DNA of 46,522 nt from assembly GCA_019104865.1 (NCBI GenBank), contig JAHRWZ010000033.1, forward strand, positions 1-46,522. The letters run 5' to 3'. Every line of letters begins with the position of its first letter. Positions within the stretch are counted from its first letter, which is position 1. The position numbers were made by a program, and so were the translations under genes. The notes under the pieces are model-generated. The model saw only the letters and a list, made by a program, of their open reading frames with translations. It ran no database searches and had not been told where the DNA came from. Source of the stretch: Castellaniella sp. GTDB lineage: Bacteria > Pseudomonadota > Gammaproteobacteria > Burkholderiales > Burkholderiaceae_B. Positions 1-9,924 of the stretch are shown here, one piece after another.

Positions 1-80
1 GCCTGGTAGCGCTCGATCATGGCGGGCACCTGCTCGCTCTGATCGGGATGCACGATGAACACTACTTCGTAGTGGCGCAT
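1..80 (-). CDS. rpsF: 30S ribosomal protein S6, N-terminal part only
   Basis: The minus strand encodes a start reading [17 protein letters not shown], the typical beginning of ribosomal protein S6, which binds S18 on the small-subunit platform. Only the first 26 codons lie in the window and the gene continues beyond position 1. A strong ribosome binding site, AAGGAG, lies at 92-87, seven bases before the ATG, and fixes the start. The usual downstream partners (priB, rpsR, rplI) would be outside the window. Confidence 0.9.
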   Translation of the reverse strand, partial: MRHYEVVFIVHPDQSEQVPAMIERYQ

Positions 81-214
81 GTAAGACTCCTTATGGATAT
101 CTGTGATGTTGACAGACAGCCCGCCGGCATCGTGCGGCCCCCATTCCGGGACGCCGCGGACACGCCAAAAAAGGCATGCCACAGGCACGGTCGAGCAAGT
201 AACCCGGCATTCTA
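81..214 (-). promoter_or_regulatory. Leader and possible promoter of rpsF
   Basis: Between folE2 and rpsF on the minus strand there is a candidate -10 hexamer TAGAAT (214-209) with only a weak -35 (TGGTGA, 237-232). The roughly 120-base leader that would follow contains a GC-rich hairpin (arms at 153-157 and 134-138, with an inner CCC/GGG stem) and a T6 tract near 170. S6 operons in many bacteria are controlled by an S6:S18-binding leader. I see a folded leader here but cannot match that motif with certainty. Confidence 0.3.
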
Positions 215-220
215 GCAGAT

Positions 221-1033
221 CTAGCGGCTGCTCACCACCGCGTAGGCGGAATGGTTGTGAATGGACTCGAAATTTTCCGCCGTGACCTGGTAGGACGCCA
301 CGCCGGGCAGACGCTGCAGCATCACGGCGACGTCGCGCACCAGGTCCTCGACGAATTTCGGGTTCTCGTAGGCGCGCTCGGTGACGAATTTCTCGTCGGC
401 GCGCTTGAGCAATCCCCACAGTTCGCACGAAGCCTGGGATTCCACGCCGCGGATCAGCGCGTCCAGGTCGACGGACTGGACCGTGTCGTACTCCAGGTCC
501 ACGGTCACGTGTGACCGCTGGTTGTGGGCGCCGTATTCGGAGATCGCTTTCGAGCAGGGGCACAGGCTGGTCACCGGCACCTGGGCGGACAGGGAGAAGC
601 GCGGCGTCTCGCCGCGACGGGCGCGGACGGACCAGCGGACCCGGTAGTCCATCAGGCTGCGCACGCCGGACACCGGCGCGGGCTTCTCGATGAAATAGGG
701 GAAACCCGCCACGACATCGCCCGCGTCGGCATGGAGCAGGTCCAGCATGGACTGCGCCAGGGCGCACAAGTCAGAGGGCGTCATCGGCTGGGCGCGCCGC
801 GATTCCAGCAAGGCGATGAAGCGCGACATGTGCGTGCCCTTCTCGTCGGCCGGCAGGGCCACGGTCATTTCCCAATCGGCGACGGTCGCCTGAGGCTGAC
901 TGGCGCCGGCCGACACCACCAGAGGGTGGCGCACGCCGCGCACGCCCACTCGCTGGATGGCGACCCGGCGCGAGTCCGGCCCGCTTTGCACGTCCGGCAT
1001 CGCCATCGCCACCGGGTCCAGCAGGGTGTTCAT
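221..1033 (-). CDS. folE2: GTP cyclohydrolase FolE2 (type IB)
   Basis: A 270-residue protein of the FolE2/GCYH-IB family. It converts GTP to 7,8-dihydroneopterin triphosphate, the first step of folate and queuosine biosynthesis. The conserved cysteine segment [21 protein letters not shown] (near residues 152-172) and the C-terminal [14 protein letters not shown] segment are family hallmarks. FolE2 does not strictly need zinc, unlike FolE1. The ATG overlaps the dxs stop codon (ATGA at 1033-1030), so translation is probably coupled to dxs. AAGGAA precedes the start. It is the last gene of the xseB-ispA-dxs-folE2 operon. Confidence 0.95.
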   Translation of the reverse strand: MNTLLDPVAMAMPDVQSGPDSRRVAIQRVGVRGVRHPLVVSAGASQPQATVADWEMTVALPADEKGTHMSRFIALLESRRAQPMTPSDLCALAQSMLDLLHADAGDVVAGFPYFIEKPAPVSGVRSLMDYRVRWSVRARRGETPRFSLSAQVPVTSLCPCSKAISEYGAHNQRSHVTVDLEYDTVQSVDLDALIRGVESQASCELWGLLKRADEKFVTERAYENPKFVEDLVRDVAVMLQRLPGVASYQVTAENFESIHNHSAYAVVSSR

Positions 1034-2892
1034 GAAGCATTCCTTTTCAAGCGCTGGCGTATCGACGCCTCGATTCCATCGGCATCCAGGCCGAGCCCGG
1101 CGAGAATGGCCTTCTGGTCCCCATGATCGATGAATTCATCCGGCAAGCCTAGTTGCAGGATCGGGCGGACGATCGCCTCCCGGCTCAGCCATTCGGCCAC
1201 GGCGCTGCCCGCGCCGCCCATGACGGCGCCCTCTTCGACCGTGACGAAAAGGGTGTGATCGTCGGCCAGCCGCCGCAGCAGCGCCTCGTCCAGGGGCTTG
1301 ACGAAGCGCATGTCCACCAGCGTGGCGTCCAGCGATTCGGCCGCCCGGGCGGCTTCCGGCAATAGGGTGCCGAACACCAGCAGCGCAATGTCCCGGCCTT
1401 CGCGGCACACCACGGCCCGGCCGATCTCCACCGGATCCAGGCTGTCGCCCGGATCGGCGCCGCAGCCGGCGCCGCGCGGATAGCGGACCGAGGCCGGTCC
1501 GGGATGAAGAAAGCAAGTATTGAGCAAAAGCCTGGCCTCGCGCTCGTCCGAGGGCGTGGCGATCACCAGATTCGGGACGCAGCGCAGGTAGGCGATATCG
1601 TAATTGCCGGCATGGGTCGCCCCGTCGGCGCCGACGATCCCGGCACGATCCAGGGCAAAGGTCACATCCAGATTCTGCAGGGCCACGTCGTGGATCAACT
1701 GATCATAGCCGCGCTGCAGGAAGGTGGAATAAATCGCCACCACGGGCTTGCAGCCCTCGCAAGCCAGGCCGGCGGCAAAGGTCACGGCGTGCTGTTCGGC
1801 GATGCCGACGTCGAAATAGCGCTGCGGGAAACGGCGCTCGAACTCGACCAGGCCGCTGCCTTCGCGCATGGCCGGCGTGATGCCGACCAACCGTGTGTCG
1901 GCGGCGGCCATGTCGCACAACCAGTCGCCGAACACCTGGGTGAACGACCGGCGCGCGGGCGCGGCGGGTTTCTGGATGCCGACCGAGGGGTCGAATTTGC
2001 CCGGACCGTGATACAGGACCGGATCGGCCTCGGCCAGTTTGTAGCCCTGGCCCTTGCGCGTCACCACGTGCAGGAACTGCAGGCCGCCGAGGCGGCGCAG
2101 ATTTTCCAGGGTGGGGATCAGCACGTCCAGGTCGTGGCCGTCGATCGGCCCCATGTAATTGAACCCCAGCTCCTCGAACAGCGTGGCCGGCGACAGCATG
2201 CCCTTGGCGTGGCCTTCGAGCTTGCGCGCCAGCGCCAGCACGGGCGGCACATGCTGCAGCACGGCCCGCCCCATGTGCTTGGCGTGGGCATAGAACTGAC
2301 CCGACAGCAGCCGGGCGAAGTAATAGTTCAACGCGCCGACCGGGGGCGAAATCGACATGTCGTTGTCGTTCAGTACGACCAGCAGGTTCACGTCGGGCGT
2401 GACGCCGGCATTGTTCAGAGCCTCGAAGGCCATCCCCGCCGTCATGGCCCCGTCGCCGATCACGGCGATGTGCTGCCGGTCGACGCCGGCGTTGCGCGAG
2501 GCGACCGCCATGCCCAGTGCGGCGGAGATCGAGGTCGAGGAATGCGCCGTGCCGAAGGCATCGTATGGCGATTCCGCGCGTTTCGGGAAGCCGGAGATCC
2601 CGCCCTGCTGGCGCAAGCCGGACATGGCCTCGCGTCGTCCGGTCAGGATTTTGTGCGGATAGGATTGGTGGCCCACGTCCCAGATCAGGCGATCGTCCGG
2701 CGTGTTGAAGACGTAATGCAGCGCCAGGGTGAGTTCCACCGTCCCCAGATTCGACGACAGGTGCCCGCCGGTGCGCGCCACCGAATCCAGCACGAACGCA
2801 CGCAATTCCACCGCCAGATCCTTCAGTGCGCGCCGATCCAGGCGACGCAGATCGGCGGGCGAGTCGATCTCTTCCAGTAGAGTTGTTGTCAT
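1030..2892 (-). CDS. dxs: 1-deoxy-D-xylulose-5-phosphate synthase
   Basis: This thiamine-diphosphate enzyme condenses pyruvate and glyceraldehyde 3-phosphate, the first committed step of the MEP isoprenoid pathway. The ThDP/Mg site is visible as [20 protein letters not shown], and the transketolase-like half as [17 protein letters not shown]. The chosen start ([12 protein letters not shown]) gives 620 residues, the usual Dxs length. An in-frame ATG five codons upstream (2907) is an alternative, and anything longer would run into ispA. Its stop overlaps the folE2 start, and ispA (the FPP synthase using the pathway's products) lies directly upstream, so the operon is metabolically coherent. Confidence 0.95.
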   Translation of the reverse strand: MTTTLLEEIDSPADLRRLDRRALKDLAVELRAFVLDSVARTGGHLSSNLGTVELTLALHYVFNTPDDRLIWDVGHQSYPHKILTGRREAMSGLRQQGGISGFPKRAESPYDAFGTAHSSTSISAALGMAVASRNAGVDRQHIAVIGDGAMTAGMAFEALNNAGVTPDVNLLVVLNDNDMSISPPVGALNYYFARLLSGQFYAHAKHMGRAVLQHVPPVLALARKLEGHAKGMLSPATLFEELGFNYMGPIDGHDLDVLIPTLENLRRLGGLQFLHVVTRKGQGYKLAEADPVLYHGPGKFDPSVGIQKPAAPARRSFTQVFGDWLCDMAAADTRLVGITPAMREGSGLVEFERRFPQRYFDVGIAEQHAVTFAAGLACEGCKPVVAIYSTFLQRGYDQLIHDVALQNLDVTFALDRAGIVGADGATHAGNYDIAYLRCVPNLVIATPSDEREARLLLNTCFLHPGPASVRYPRGAGCGADPGDSLDPVEIGRAVVCREGRDIALLVFGTLLPEAARAAESLDATLVDMRFVKPLDEALLRRLADDHTLFVTVEEGAVMGGAGSAVAEWLSREAIVRPILQLGLPDEFIDHGDQKAILAGLGLDADGIEASIRQRLKRNAS

Positions 2893-2921
2893 GATGCTTT
2901 CAGTCATTGCTGCGCGGCCGA

Positions 2922-3842
2922 TCAATGCGTGCGGCCGATGATGTAATCGGCCAGTTCCCGCAGTCGGCACGCCGAAGGGCCGAGCGGCAGCAGCGCGCCG
3001 TGCGCCGCCTCGCGCAGATTCAGCAGCAGTTCGCGGGAACCATCCAGTCCCATGATGGACACATAGGTGGGCTTGCCCTGCGCGGCATCCTTGCCGGCGG
3101 TCTTGCCCAGCGTCGCCGAATCAGCCGTCACGTCGAGAATATCATCCACGACCTGAAACGCCAGCCCCATGGCCGAAGCATAGGTTTCCAGACCCGTGCG
3201 CACGGTCGAACTGGCCCCTGCCACCACACCGCCCAGCAGCACGCTGGCTTCGAGCAATGCGCCTGTTTTCATGCGGTGCATGCGCTGCAGCGCCTCGATC
3301 GGCAGGGGCTGCCCGACGCTGGCGCAGTCGATGGCCTGCCCCCCCACCATACCGTCGCTGCCAGCCGCGCGCGCAAGCAGCTGCACGGCCTGCACAATCA
3401 GCGCCGGCGCGATCGGCATCTGCGCAAGACAATCGAACGCCAGCGGCTGCAGGGCATCGCCCGCCAGCATGGCCAGCGCTTCGTCGTCGAACTGCCGATG
3501 AACCGTCGGGCGGCCGCGCCGCATATCGTCATTATCCATGCAGGGCAGATCGTCGTGGATCAGGGAATACGCATGGATGAGTTCGACTGCGGCCGCGGCG
3601 CCATCCAGTGCGAGTTCCTGGGCGCCCGCCGCCACGCCGGGCATGTGGCTGGCCTCGCCCGCCGCATGCACCAGGGCGGCGCGCACACGCTTGCCCGGAC
3701 CGAGCACGGCATAGCGCATCGCTTCGTGCAAACGCGCGGGACCCGCGTCCTCGATGGGAGGCAGCAGTTCGTCCAGGACAGCGCCGGTGCGCTCCACGGT
3801 ATCCTGCAACCATTGTTCAAAACCGCCCTGTGCCGGACTCAT
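2922..3842 (-). CDS. ispA: Farnesyl diphosphate synthase (polyprenyl synthetase)
   Basis: A 306-residue trans-prenyltransferase that joins IPP and DMAPP/GPP to make farnesyl diphosphate. The first aspartate-rich motif is seen in [12 protein letters not shown], the second in [11 protein letters not shown], and the N-terminal substrate site in [12 protein letters not shown]. The start ([11 protein letters not shown]) overlaps the xseB stop as ATGA (3842-3839), which implies translational coupling. The reading frame stays open far upstream on the same strand through xseB and the Rieske gene, but that stretch is antisense noise and not an N-terminal extension. Confidence 0.95.
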   Translation of the reverse strand: MSPAQGGFEQWLQDTVERTGAVLDELLPPIEDAGPARLHEAMRYAVLGPGKRVRAALVHAAGEASHMPGVAAGAQELALDGAAAAVELIHAYSLIHDDLPCMDNDDMRRGRPTVHRQFDDEALAMLAGDALQPLAFDCLAQMPIAPALIVQAVQLLARAAGSDGMVGGQAIDCASVGQPLPIEALQRMHRMKTGALLEASVLLGGVVAGASSTVRTGLETYASAMGLAFQVVDDILDVTADSATLGKTAGKDAAQGKPTYVSIMGLDGSRELLLNLREAAHGALLPLGPSACRLRELADYIIGRTH

Positions 3843-4117
3843 GACGCGTCCTGGTCGTTGGCGCCGGCAAAGGGTTCCAGCAACTGGCCCTGCAGCACCT
3901 GGACCTGCTGTTCGGCGGCCTCGAGCCGCTGCTGGCATACGCGCGCCAGCGCGACACCACGCTGATACAGGGCGATGGATTCCTCCAGCCCCAGCGTGCC
4001 ATCGCTCATGCGGCCGGCCAGCGACTCGAGCTCGGCCAGCGCCGATTCGAAGTCCTGCGGCAATGCCTCTTCGGGTTGCGCCACATCCGCGCGCAACGAG
4101 TTTTGATCGTCGACCAT
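3839..4117 (-). CDS. xseB: Exodeoxyribonuclease VII small subunit
   Basis: A 92-residue protein whose core matches the XseB coiled-coil fold (FESALAELESLAGRMSDGTL, then LEESIALYQRGVALARVCQQ). It pairs with XseA to form exonuclease VII, which degrades single-stranded DNA. The usual length is about 70-90 residues, which supports the start at 4117 (MVDDQNSL) over the longer open frame. It heads the xseB-ispA-dxs-folE2 operon, an arrangement also known from enterobacteria. xseA is not in the window. Confidence 0.92.
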   Translation of the reverse strand: MVDDQNSLRADVAQPEEALPQDFESALAELESLAGRMSDGTLGLEESIALYQRGVALARVCQQRLEAAEQQVQVLQGQLLEPFAGANDQDAS

Positions 4118-4146
4118 GGGGGTTTCGTCTTTGGGTTCCAGACTGG

Positions 4147-4175
4147 ATTGTACGAGAACCCCGACGCGCCATGAA
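4147..4175 (-). promoter_or_regulatory. Candidate promoter of the xseB-ispA-dxs-folE2 operon
   Basis: On the minus strand TACAAT (4152-4147) matches the -10 consensus at five of six positions. It lies about 30 bases before the xseB ATG, with a weak -35 (TTCATG) 17 bases upstream. The predicted 5' leader would be short, about 20 bases. Confidence 0.4.
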
Positions 4176-4182
4176 ACCGCTT

Positions 4183-4211
4183 TTTCCGGTGTTTTTGGGC
4201 TGAGGTACAAT
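4183..4211 (+). promoter_or_regulatory. Candidate promoter of the Rieske oxygenase gene
   Basis: TACAAT at 4206-4211 fits a -10 box for the plus-strand Rieske gene, with only a weak -35 (TTTCCG) 17 bases upstream. The predicted transcript start near 4218 leaves a leader of about 55 bases with a GGGGGA ribosome binding site just before the ATG. It is divergent from the xseB promoter in the same 154-base gap. Confidence 0.35.
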
Positions 4212-4271
4212 TTTGGCCCCTGCCAGCCGTGGCATTTTTGGCCGGCCGGCTCCTTTCCCGCAGGGGGAACC

Positions 4272-5423
4272 ATGAGCTACCCAACCATCCCTTCCGGTGC
4301 GGATCTGGCCAGCCAGCTTCCGGTACGGCATTATTTTGACCCTGCGATCCTGGAACAGGAACGCGCGCGGATCTTCGCCCACAGTGCACGCTACGTCGGG
4401 CATGAACACATGGTCCCGGAACCGGGCGACTGGCGCACCCTGACCCACGAAGGCGGCGGACGCGTGCTGCTGCGCGACCGTCATGACATCCGCCTGCTGT
4501 CCAACGTATGCCGCCATCGCCAAGCCCTGATGCTGGGCAGCCAGACTGGCCGCGACACATCCTGCGCCTCGGGCAATCTGTGCCAGACGGGCGGGCGCAT
4601 CTTGTGCCCGGTGCACCACTGGAGCTACGACACCGAGGGCCAGTTGCTGGACGCCCCCTTGTTCCCCGAGAAGCCGGACCTGAAGCTGGCCGAGTTCCCG
4701 CTGCAACGCTGCCATGGCCTGCTGTTTGAAGGTCCGCGCAACGTCAGCCAGGACCTGGGCAGCCTGTTCGCCCGCCCGGAATTCGATTTTTCCGACTACC
4801 AGCTGGACCACGTCGAAGTCCATGCCTGCCACTACAACTGGAAGACCTTCATCGAGGTCTACCTGGAGGACTATCACGTCGGCCCCTTCCACCCTGGGCT
4901 CGGGCAGTTCGTGACCTGCGACGACCTGAGCTGGGAATTCGGCGAGTTCCACAGCATGCAGCGCGTGGGCGTCAATCAGGCGCTGGGCCAGCCAGGTACC
5001 CAGGTGTACCGGCAGTGGCATGATCGCCTGTTGCAATACCGGTCCGGAGCGACGCCCGATTTCGGCGCCATCTGGGTGACCTATTTCCCCACCCACATGA
5101 TCGAGCTCTACCCGCACGTGCTGGTGCTGTCCACGCTACACCCGGTCGGCCCGCAGGAAACGGTCAACGTCATCGAGTTCTATTACCCCGAGGAGATCGT
5201 GGCCTTCGAGCGCGAGTTCGTCGACGCGCAACGAGCCGCCTATCTGGAAACCGCCATCGAGGACGACGAAATCGGGGAACGGATGGATGCCGGGCGCCGC
5301 GCCCTGATGGAGCGCGGCACCAGCGAATGCGGACCCTACCAAAGCCCGCTGGAAGACGGCATGGCGCACTTCCATGCCTGGTACCGCCGGATGATGAACG
5401 GCACCGACGGTTTGCAGGCGTAG
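4272..5423 (+). CDS. Rieske non-heme iron oxygenase, alpha subunit type
   Basis: A 383-residue aromatic-ring-hydroxylating dioxygenase alpha-subunit homologue. The Rieske [2Fe-2S] ligands are seen as CRHR (residues ~79-82) and CPVHHW (~112-117). The mononuclear iron site appears as EDYHVGPFH, with two histidines four residues apart. The start at 4272 is preceded by CAGGGGGAAC and gives a normal family length. No beta subunit, ferredoxin or reductase gene lies next to it, so it probably belongs to the single-component alpha-only (choline-monooxygenase-like) group and borrows electrons from elsewhere. The substrate cannot be read from the sequence. Confidence 0.88.
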   Translation: MSYPTIPSGADLASQLPVRHYFDPAILEQERARIFAHSARYVGHEHMVPEPGDWRTLTHEGGGRVLLRDRHDIRLLSNVCRHRQALMLGSQTGRDTSCASGNLCQTGGRILCPVHHWSYDTEGQLLDAPLFPEKPDLKLAEFPLQRCHGLLFEGPRNVSQDLGSLFARPEFDFSDYQLDHVEVHACHYNWKTFIEVYLEDYHVGPFHPGLGQFVTCDDLSWEFGEFHSMQRVGVNQALGQPGTQVYRQWHDRLLQYRSGATPDFGAIWVTYFPTHMIELYPHVLVLSTLHPVGPQETVNVIEFYYPEEIVAFEREFVDAQRAAYLETAIEDDEIGERMDAGRRALMERGTSECGPYQSPLEDGMAHFHAWYRRMMNGTDGLQA

Positions 5424-5440
5424 CCCGCGCATTGCACGGA

Positions 5441-6307
5441 TCAGTTGCCGCGCGCCACGGGCCGGCTGGAATCGCTGCACCATTCGCTCCAGGATCCGGG
5501 ATACAGGGCCGAGCCGCGCAGGCCGGCCAGTTCCATCGCAAACACGTTATGGCACGCAGTGATGCCGGATCCGCACTGATGCACGATGCCATGATCCAGC
5601 CGGTCACCCAGCAACGACTCGAATTCCTGGCGCAGGCGGGCCGGTGATTTGAAATGCCCATCAGGTTCGACATTCAGGGCAAAGGGTCGGTTCACGGCAC
5701 CAGGGATATGCCCGCCAACGGGGTCGATGGACTCGGCCTCGCCGCTGTAGCGATCCGGCGCCCGGGCGTCGAGCACGGTAAAGCGAGGTTCGTCGAGATT
5801 AGCCAGCACGGCCCGCGCATCGACCACCGGCATGGACGGCTTGCCCGATGACGCCAGGCTTTGCACGGCCTGCGCCTCACTGACCGCGGCGGTCCGCACC
5901 CCGGTTTCGATGCCTGCGCCCAGAGCCTGCCACGCGGCCCAGCCACCATCGAGCACGGACACGGAGTCATGCCCGAGCCAGCGCAGCATCCACCACAGGT
6001 GCGCGGCGAACATGCTGTTGCCTGCGTCGTAGACGACCACGTCCGAACGCGCCGTCAGTCCCTGAGCGCGCAGCAACGCCGCCAAATCCGCCCGATCGGG
6101 CAAGGGGTGACGACCGTTGTGACCTGTACGCAACGCGGACAACTGCGTTTCATGATCCAGATACAAGGCGCCGGGAATATGGCCCGCCTCGTAGGCCCGA
6201 CGGCCGGCATGATGATCCGCCAGATCATGGCGCACGTCGAAAACCAGGCAACCTGGCCGGGCCAGACGATCGCGCAGGGTTTCGGCTTGAATCAGTAAGT
6301 CGGTCAT
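5441..6307 (-). CDS. Two-domain sulfurtransferase (rhodanese / 3-mercaptopyruvate sulfurtransferase type)
   Basis: A 288-residue protein with two tandem rhodanese domains. The N-terminal one is catalytically inert (residues ~1-135, with HIPGALYLD). The C-terminal one (~160-285) carries the active-site loop CGSGIT at 245-250. The CG(S/T)G-type loop favours 3-mercaptopyruvate over thiosulfate as sulfur donor in this family, but both activities occur. The last bases of the upstream DMT transporter overlap its start (ATGA at 6307-6304), so the two are probably co-translated. It converges with the Rieske gene across 17 bases. Confidence 0.9.
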   Translation of the reverse strand: MTDLLIQAETLRDRLARPGCLVFDVRHDLADHHAGRRAYEAGHIPGALYLDHETQLSALRTGHNGRHPLPDRADLAALLRAQGLTARSDVVVYDAGNSMFAAHLWWMLRWLGHDSVSVLDGGWAAWQALGAGIETGVRTAAVSEAQAVQSLASSGKPSMPVVDARAVLANLDEPRFTVLDARAPDRYSGEAESIDPVGGHIPGAVNRPFALNVEPDGHFKSPARLRQEFESLLGDRLDHGIVHQCGSGITACHNVFAMELAGLRGSALYPGSWSEWCSDSSRPVARGN

Positions 6308-7224
6308 GATGGATTGGTCTCCTGGGTCGTCTGCGAAATCCCTAACTGCGGCGCAGCCGCATCCCGACCCCGCAGGGTACGGGACTCGGAGTGCGTGCGC
6401 CAGACCGACAGCAGCCCGGAGCCGATGATCAGCGCGATGCCGGTCCAGGCCAGCGGCGCCAGTCGATCACCCCAAAACACGATGCCAATCAGGGCGGCAA
6501 AGATGATGGTCATGTACTGCAGCGCCGCCGTCAACAGGGTTGACCCCAGTCCGAACGCCCGTGTCATGGTCAGCTGCCCCACCAGGCCCGCCAGGCCCAG
6601 CCCGGTCAGCGCCAGCAGGGCCAGGGGGTTGGACGTGTGCCAGCCCTGAAACGCGATGCCCACAATGCCGCTGATGCACACCCCGGTGGAAAACAACAGC
6701 ACGGTGCGCCATTCCGGCTCGCCGATCTGGCCCAGTTGACGAATCTGCATCATGGCGATCGCGGCCAGACAGCCCGCCCCAAGCCCCATCAGCGCGGCGA
6801 ACCATTGATCGTGCTCGATACTGGGCCGCAGGATGCCCAGCACCCCCAAAAAGCCGGCGAGAACGGCCAGCACCCGCACCGGATCGCGCTGAGCGCCGCC
6901 AAAGAACAACAGCCATCCGGCAATGAACAGAGGTGCCGTGTAATTGAGGCTGGTAGCGGTGGGCAGCGGCAAATAAAACAGCGCGTAGAACCCCAGCCAC
7001 ATGGATGTGATCCCACTGAGGTTGCGCCAGACGTGCAGGCGCCAGCTGGAGGGCCGGATCGTCCGCCGGGTGGAGCGCGCCCAGAAGAACAGCAACAGGA
7101 CGGACGGAATGCCGCGAAACAGGACGATTTCCGGGAGAGTGGCGCCCAGGCCGGCCGCCACCTTCACGAAAGCCCCCATCGTGGCGAACATTGCGCAGGC
7201 CAGCAACATCCACAAAGACTGCAT
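6304..7224 (-). CDS. DMT-superfamily (EamA) inner-membrane transporter
   Basis: A protein of about 306 residues with roughly ten hydrophobic segments arranged as two EamA repeats, typical of drug/metabolite transporters. The first is [20 protein letters not shown], and a late one is [20 protein letters not shown]. The substrate is unknown. I place the start at the ATG at 7224 (MQSLWMLL). A GTG four codons earlier (7236) is possible, and neither has a convincing ribosome binding site. It overlaps the sulfurtransferase gene by four bases. Co-transcription with a sulfurtransferase might point to a sulfur compound, but this is only a guess. Confidence 0.85.
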   Translation of the reverse strand: MQSLWMLLACAMFATMGAFVKVAAGLGATLPEIVLFRGIPSVLLLFFWARSTRRTIRPSSWRLHVWRNLSGITSMWLGFYALFYLPLPTATSLNYTAPLFIAGWLLFFGGAQRDPVRVLAVLAGFLGVLGILRPSIEHDQWFAALMGLGAGCLAAIAMMQIRQLGQIGEPEWRTVLLFSTGVCISGIVGIAFQGWHTSNPLALLALTGLGLAGLVGQLTMTRAFGLGSTLLTAALQYMTIIFAALIGIVFWGDRLAPLAWTGIALIIGSGLLSVWRTHSESRTLRGRDAAAPQLGISQTTQETNPS

Positions 7225-7312
7225 GTTCGTCACCACAACAGGGCACCGCCCGGAAAGCCGATACTATACACTTTGGGCACATGAAAACCCGACTCGCGGA
7301 GCCGTCTTTCAA

Positions 7313-8188
7313 ATGAAAAGAATCTTTCTGTTTCTCGTGACCAATATGGCGGTCATGCTGGTGCTCAGCATCACCATGAACCTGCTGGGCGTCGGCCGCT
7401 ACCTGACGGCCAACGGCATCAACCCGGCGCAGCTGCTGATCTTCGCGGCCGTGATCGGCTTCGGAGGCTCCTTCATCTCTCTGCTGATGAGCAAATGGAT
7501 GGCCAAGACCAGCACCGGCGCCCACGTCATCGACCCCAGGGCACCAGGCGGCCGGCGGGAGGCATGGCTGGTGGAAACCGTGCACCAGCTGGCGGATCGC
7601 GCCGGCATCGGCCGTCCTGAAGTCGCCATCTACGAAGGCGCACCCAACGCCTTTGCCACCGGGGCATTCCGCAACGAGGCCCTGGTCGCCGTCTCGACCG
7701 GCCTGCTGGAATCCATGACCGAAGAAGAGGTCACGGCAGTGCTGGGACATGAAGTCGCCCACGTCGCCAACGGCGACATGGTGACCCTGACCTTGATCCA
7801 GGGCGTCGTCAACACCTTCGTGATCTTCCTTTCACGCGCGGTCGGATATTTCATCGACCGGGCCGTCCTGAAGAACGAACGCGATGTCGGCATCGGCTAT
7901 TACATCAGTGTCTTCGTCTGCGAGATCCTGTTCGGCGTGATCGCCTCGATCATCGTGGCCTGGTTTTCCCGCCAGCGGGAATTCCGGGCGGATGCCGGTT
8001 CGGCCCATCTGCTGGGCGCCCGCGAACCCATGATTCGCGCGCTGGCGCGCCTGGGTGGCGTCGAAGCGGGCGAGCTGCCGAAATCATTCCAGGCCGCCGG
8101 CATCACAGGCGGCGCGATCGGTGCGCTCTTTGCCTCGCATCCCCCGATCGAACAACGCATCGAGGCCCTGCGCCGTCAACAAGGTTGA
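7313..8188 (+). CDS. htpX: Membrane zinc metalloprotease HtpX
   Basis: A 291-residue M48 protease that degrades misfolded membrane proteins under envelope stress. The zinc motif HEVAH is at residues 146-150, and the third ligand glutamate lies in [15 protein letters not shown]. Two N-terminal membrane segments (~4-24 and ~36-58) and a C-terminal pair give the expected topology with the active site facing the cytoplasm. The start at 7313 ([11 protein letters not shown]) matches family N-termini; the longer open frame upstream is not needed. It is divergent from the DMT transporter and 15 bases before the Na/Pi cotransporter gene, with which it may be co-transcribed. Confidence 0.95.
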   Translation: MKRIFLFLVTNMAVMLVLSITMNLLGVGRYLTANGINPAQLLIFAAVIGFGGSFISLLMSKWMAKTSTGAHVIDPRAPGGRREAWLVETVHQLADRAGIGRPEVAIYEGAPNAFATGAFRNEALVAVSTGLLESMTEEEVTAVLGHEVAHVANGDMVTLTLIQGVVNTFVIFLSRAVGYFIDRAVLKNERDVGIGYYISVFVCEILFGVIASIIVAWFSRQREFRADAGSAHLLGAREPMIRALARLGGVEAGELPKSFQAAGITGGAIGALFASHPPIEQRIEALRRQQG

Positions 8189-8203
8189 ACCACCTGACCG
8201 GCC

Positions 8204-9862
8204 ATGCGTGAACTTCAGGTCATCCTCGCCTTCAGCGGCTTCATTGCGCTGCTGCTGTGGGGTGTCCACATGGTCCAGACTGGCGTCCAGCGCGCCTTCG
8301 GCAAGTCGCTGGGCCTCTGGATGGGGCGCGCCATGGGCTCGCTGCCGAAAGCCTTCGGTACCGGACTGGTAATCACGGCCGCCATCCAGAGCAGCACCGC
8401 CACCGGACTGATGATCACGGGCTTCGCCATCGACGGTCTGGTGTCGCTGGTGCCTGGCCTGGCGGCCATGCTGGGCGCCAACGTCGGCACGACCCTGATC
8501 GTCCAGGCGCTGTCCTTCAACCCCACCGCTCTGGCACCCGGCCTGGTGCTGGCCGGGGTCTGGATGTTCCGCCACTATGCCCCGGGGCGCACGCGCGACC
8601 TGGGGCGCGCCTTCATCGGCCTGGGCTTGGTGCTGCTGTCTCTGAACGAACTGGTCACCATGTTCGAGCCGCTGAAAAGCGCCCCCATGCTCGGCACGGC
8701 GCTGGGTGCCCTGGGCGACACGCCGCTGATCGCGCTGCTGGCCAGCACGGCCCTGACCTGGGCGTCGCATTCCAGCGTCGCCGTCGTGGTGCTGATCATG
8801 TCGCTCGCGCACCACGGGCTGGCGGACCCGCAGTTGGCCTATGCCCTGGTGCTGGGCGCCAACCTGGGGACCGCCATCAATCCGGTGCTGGAAGGCGACC
8901 ACGACGACAACCCCGCATCCCGGCGTCTGCCGATCGGCAATCTGGGTACCCGCATCGCGGGTTGTCTGGTGGGCATGATCCTGCTGCCCTGGTCAAAAGA
9001 CATCATGAATGCGCTGGGCAGCGACCCTGCCCACGGGGTGGCCAACTTTCACCTGATCTTCAACCTGGTGGTGGCGGCCTGCTTCATGCCGGCCCTGAAG
9101 CCCTACGCCCACTTGCTGCAGCGCTTTCTGCCGCAGCGCATCAATCCGGATGATCCGGCCCGCCCTCGTTACCTGGACGAATCCGCCCACGAGGTCCCGG
9201 CCGTCGCCCTCGGGCAGGCGGCGCGCGAGGCCCTGCGCCTGACGGACCTGCTGCGTGAATCCCTGCAACTGACCCAGCGCGCCCTGCTGCACGAGGACAA
9301 CGCCGCAGTCGCTCGCGCGCGCTATCTGAATGGCGCCATCGGGCAACTGGATCAGTCCATCACCACCTATCTGGCGACCCAGGACCGGGAAAGCCTCAGT
9401 CCGGACGACGAACAATATCTGAAGTCCATCCTGACCTTCTCCACGAACGTCGCCCACGCAGCCAGCGCCTTGGGGACTGGCCTGCTGAGCCACGCCAGCC
9501 ACCTGAACAAGAAACACTGGGCACTGGACGCGGAACAGCAGGCGGAACTCAACGAGACGCTGGACCGCCTGCAGCGTAATCTGCGGCAGACAGCAGCCCT
9601 GTTCGTCTCCGCCGACCGCCAGGCCGCCCGCACCCTGGCATTCGAAAAGGACGTTTTTCGCGATCTGGAGGCCAAGGCCGCCGAACGCCACCTGGAACGC
9701 CTCAAGCTCGGCCGCATCGATGCGGCCGACGTGGGGGCCTTCTATCTGGAAATCCTGCGCGACGCGGGCGGCGTGAACGCCTATCTGGTCAATGCCGCCG
9801 CCTATCCGATCCTGGCGCGCTTCGGCGAACTGCGCCCCAACCGGCTACGCGAGGCGCGCTGA
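8204..9862 (+). CDS. Na/Pi cotransporter (NptA/YjbB type) with PhoU-like C-terminal domain
   Basis: A 552-residue membrane protein. The transporter half (residues ~1-310) carries the inverted-repeat signature QSSTA (62-66) and its second copy around SHSSVAVVVL, as in SLC34-like phosphate carriers. The C-terminal cytoplasmic part (~330-545) is helical and PhoU-like (ALRLTDLLRESLQLTQRALL). It is expected to export or import phosphate in a sodium-coupled manner, with the PhoU-like region as a regulatory module. It lies directly downstream of htpX and converges with polA. Confidence 0.88.
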   Translation: MRELQVILAFSGFIALLLWGVHMVQTGVQRAFGKSLGLWMGRAMGSLPKAFGTGLVITAAIQSSTATGLMITGFAIDGLVSLVPGLAAMLGANVGTTLIVQALSFNPTALAPGLVLAGVWMFRHYAPGRTRDLGRAFIGLGLVLLSLNELVTMFEPLKSAPMLGTALGALGDTPLIALLASTALTWASHSSVAVVVLIMSLAHHGLADPQLAYALVLGANLGTAINPVLEGDHDDNPASRRLPIGNLGTRIAGCLVGMILLPWSKDIMNALGSDPAHGVANFHLIFNLVVAACFMPALKPYAHLLQRFLPQRINPDDPARPRYLDESAHEVPAVALGQAAREALRLTDLLRESLQLTQRALLHEDNAAVARARYLNGAIGQLDQSITTYLATQDRESLSPDDEQYLKSILTFSTNVAHAASALGTGLLSHASHLNKKHWALDAEQQAELNETLDRLQRNLRQTAALFVSADRQAARTLAFEKDVFRDLEAKAAERHLERLKLGRIDAADVGAFYLEILRDAGGVNAYLVNAAAYPILARFGELRPNRLREAR

Positions 9863-9895
9863 ATCGGCCGGGCCGCGAACGACGATGCGAACGGG

Positions 9896-9920
9896 CCGGG
9901 CGCGGGGCCATCGCGCCCGG
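9896..9920. terminator. GC-rich hairpin between convergent genes
   Basis: CCGGGCGC (9896-9903) and GCGCCCGG (9913-9920) form a perfect 8-bp stem with a 9-base loop in the 62-base gap between the convergent Na/Pi cotransporter and polA genes. No T tract follows on either strand, so it would be a weak or factor-dependent terminator. Confidence 0.4.
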
Positions 9921-9924
9921 ACGA

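Noticed and set aside
2922..5117. A 731-codon minus-strand frame suggesting a giant fusion with farnesyl diphosphate synthase
   Set aside because: The upstream part is antisense to the Rieske gene and crosses xseB in another frame. The ispA start with ATGA coupling explains the protein fully.
7239..7267. A promoter with TACTAT near 7262 before htpX
   Set aside because: No acceptable -35 hexamer lies at a suitable distance.
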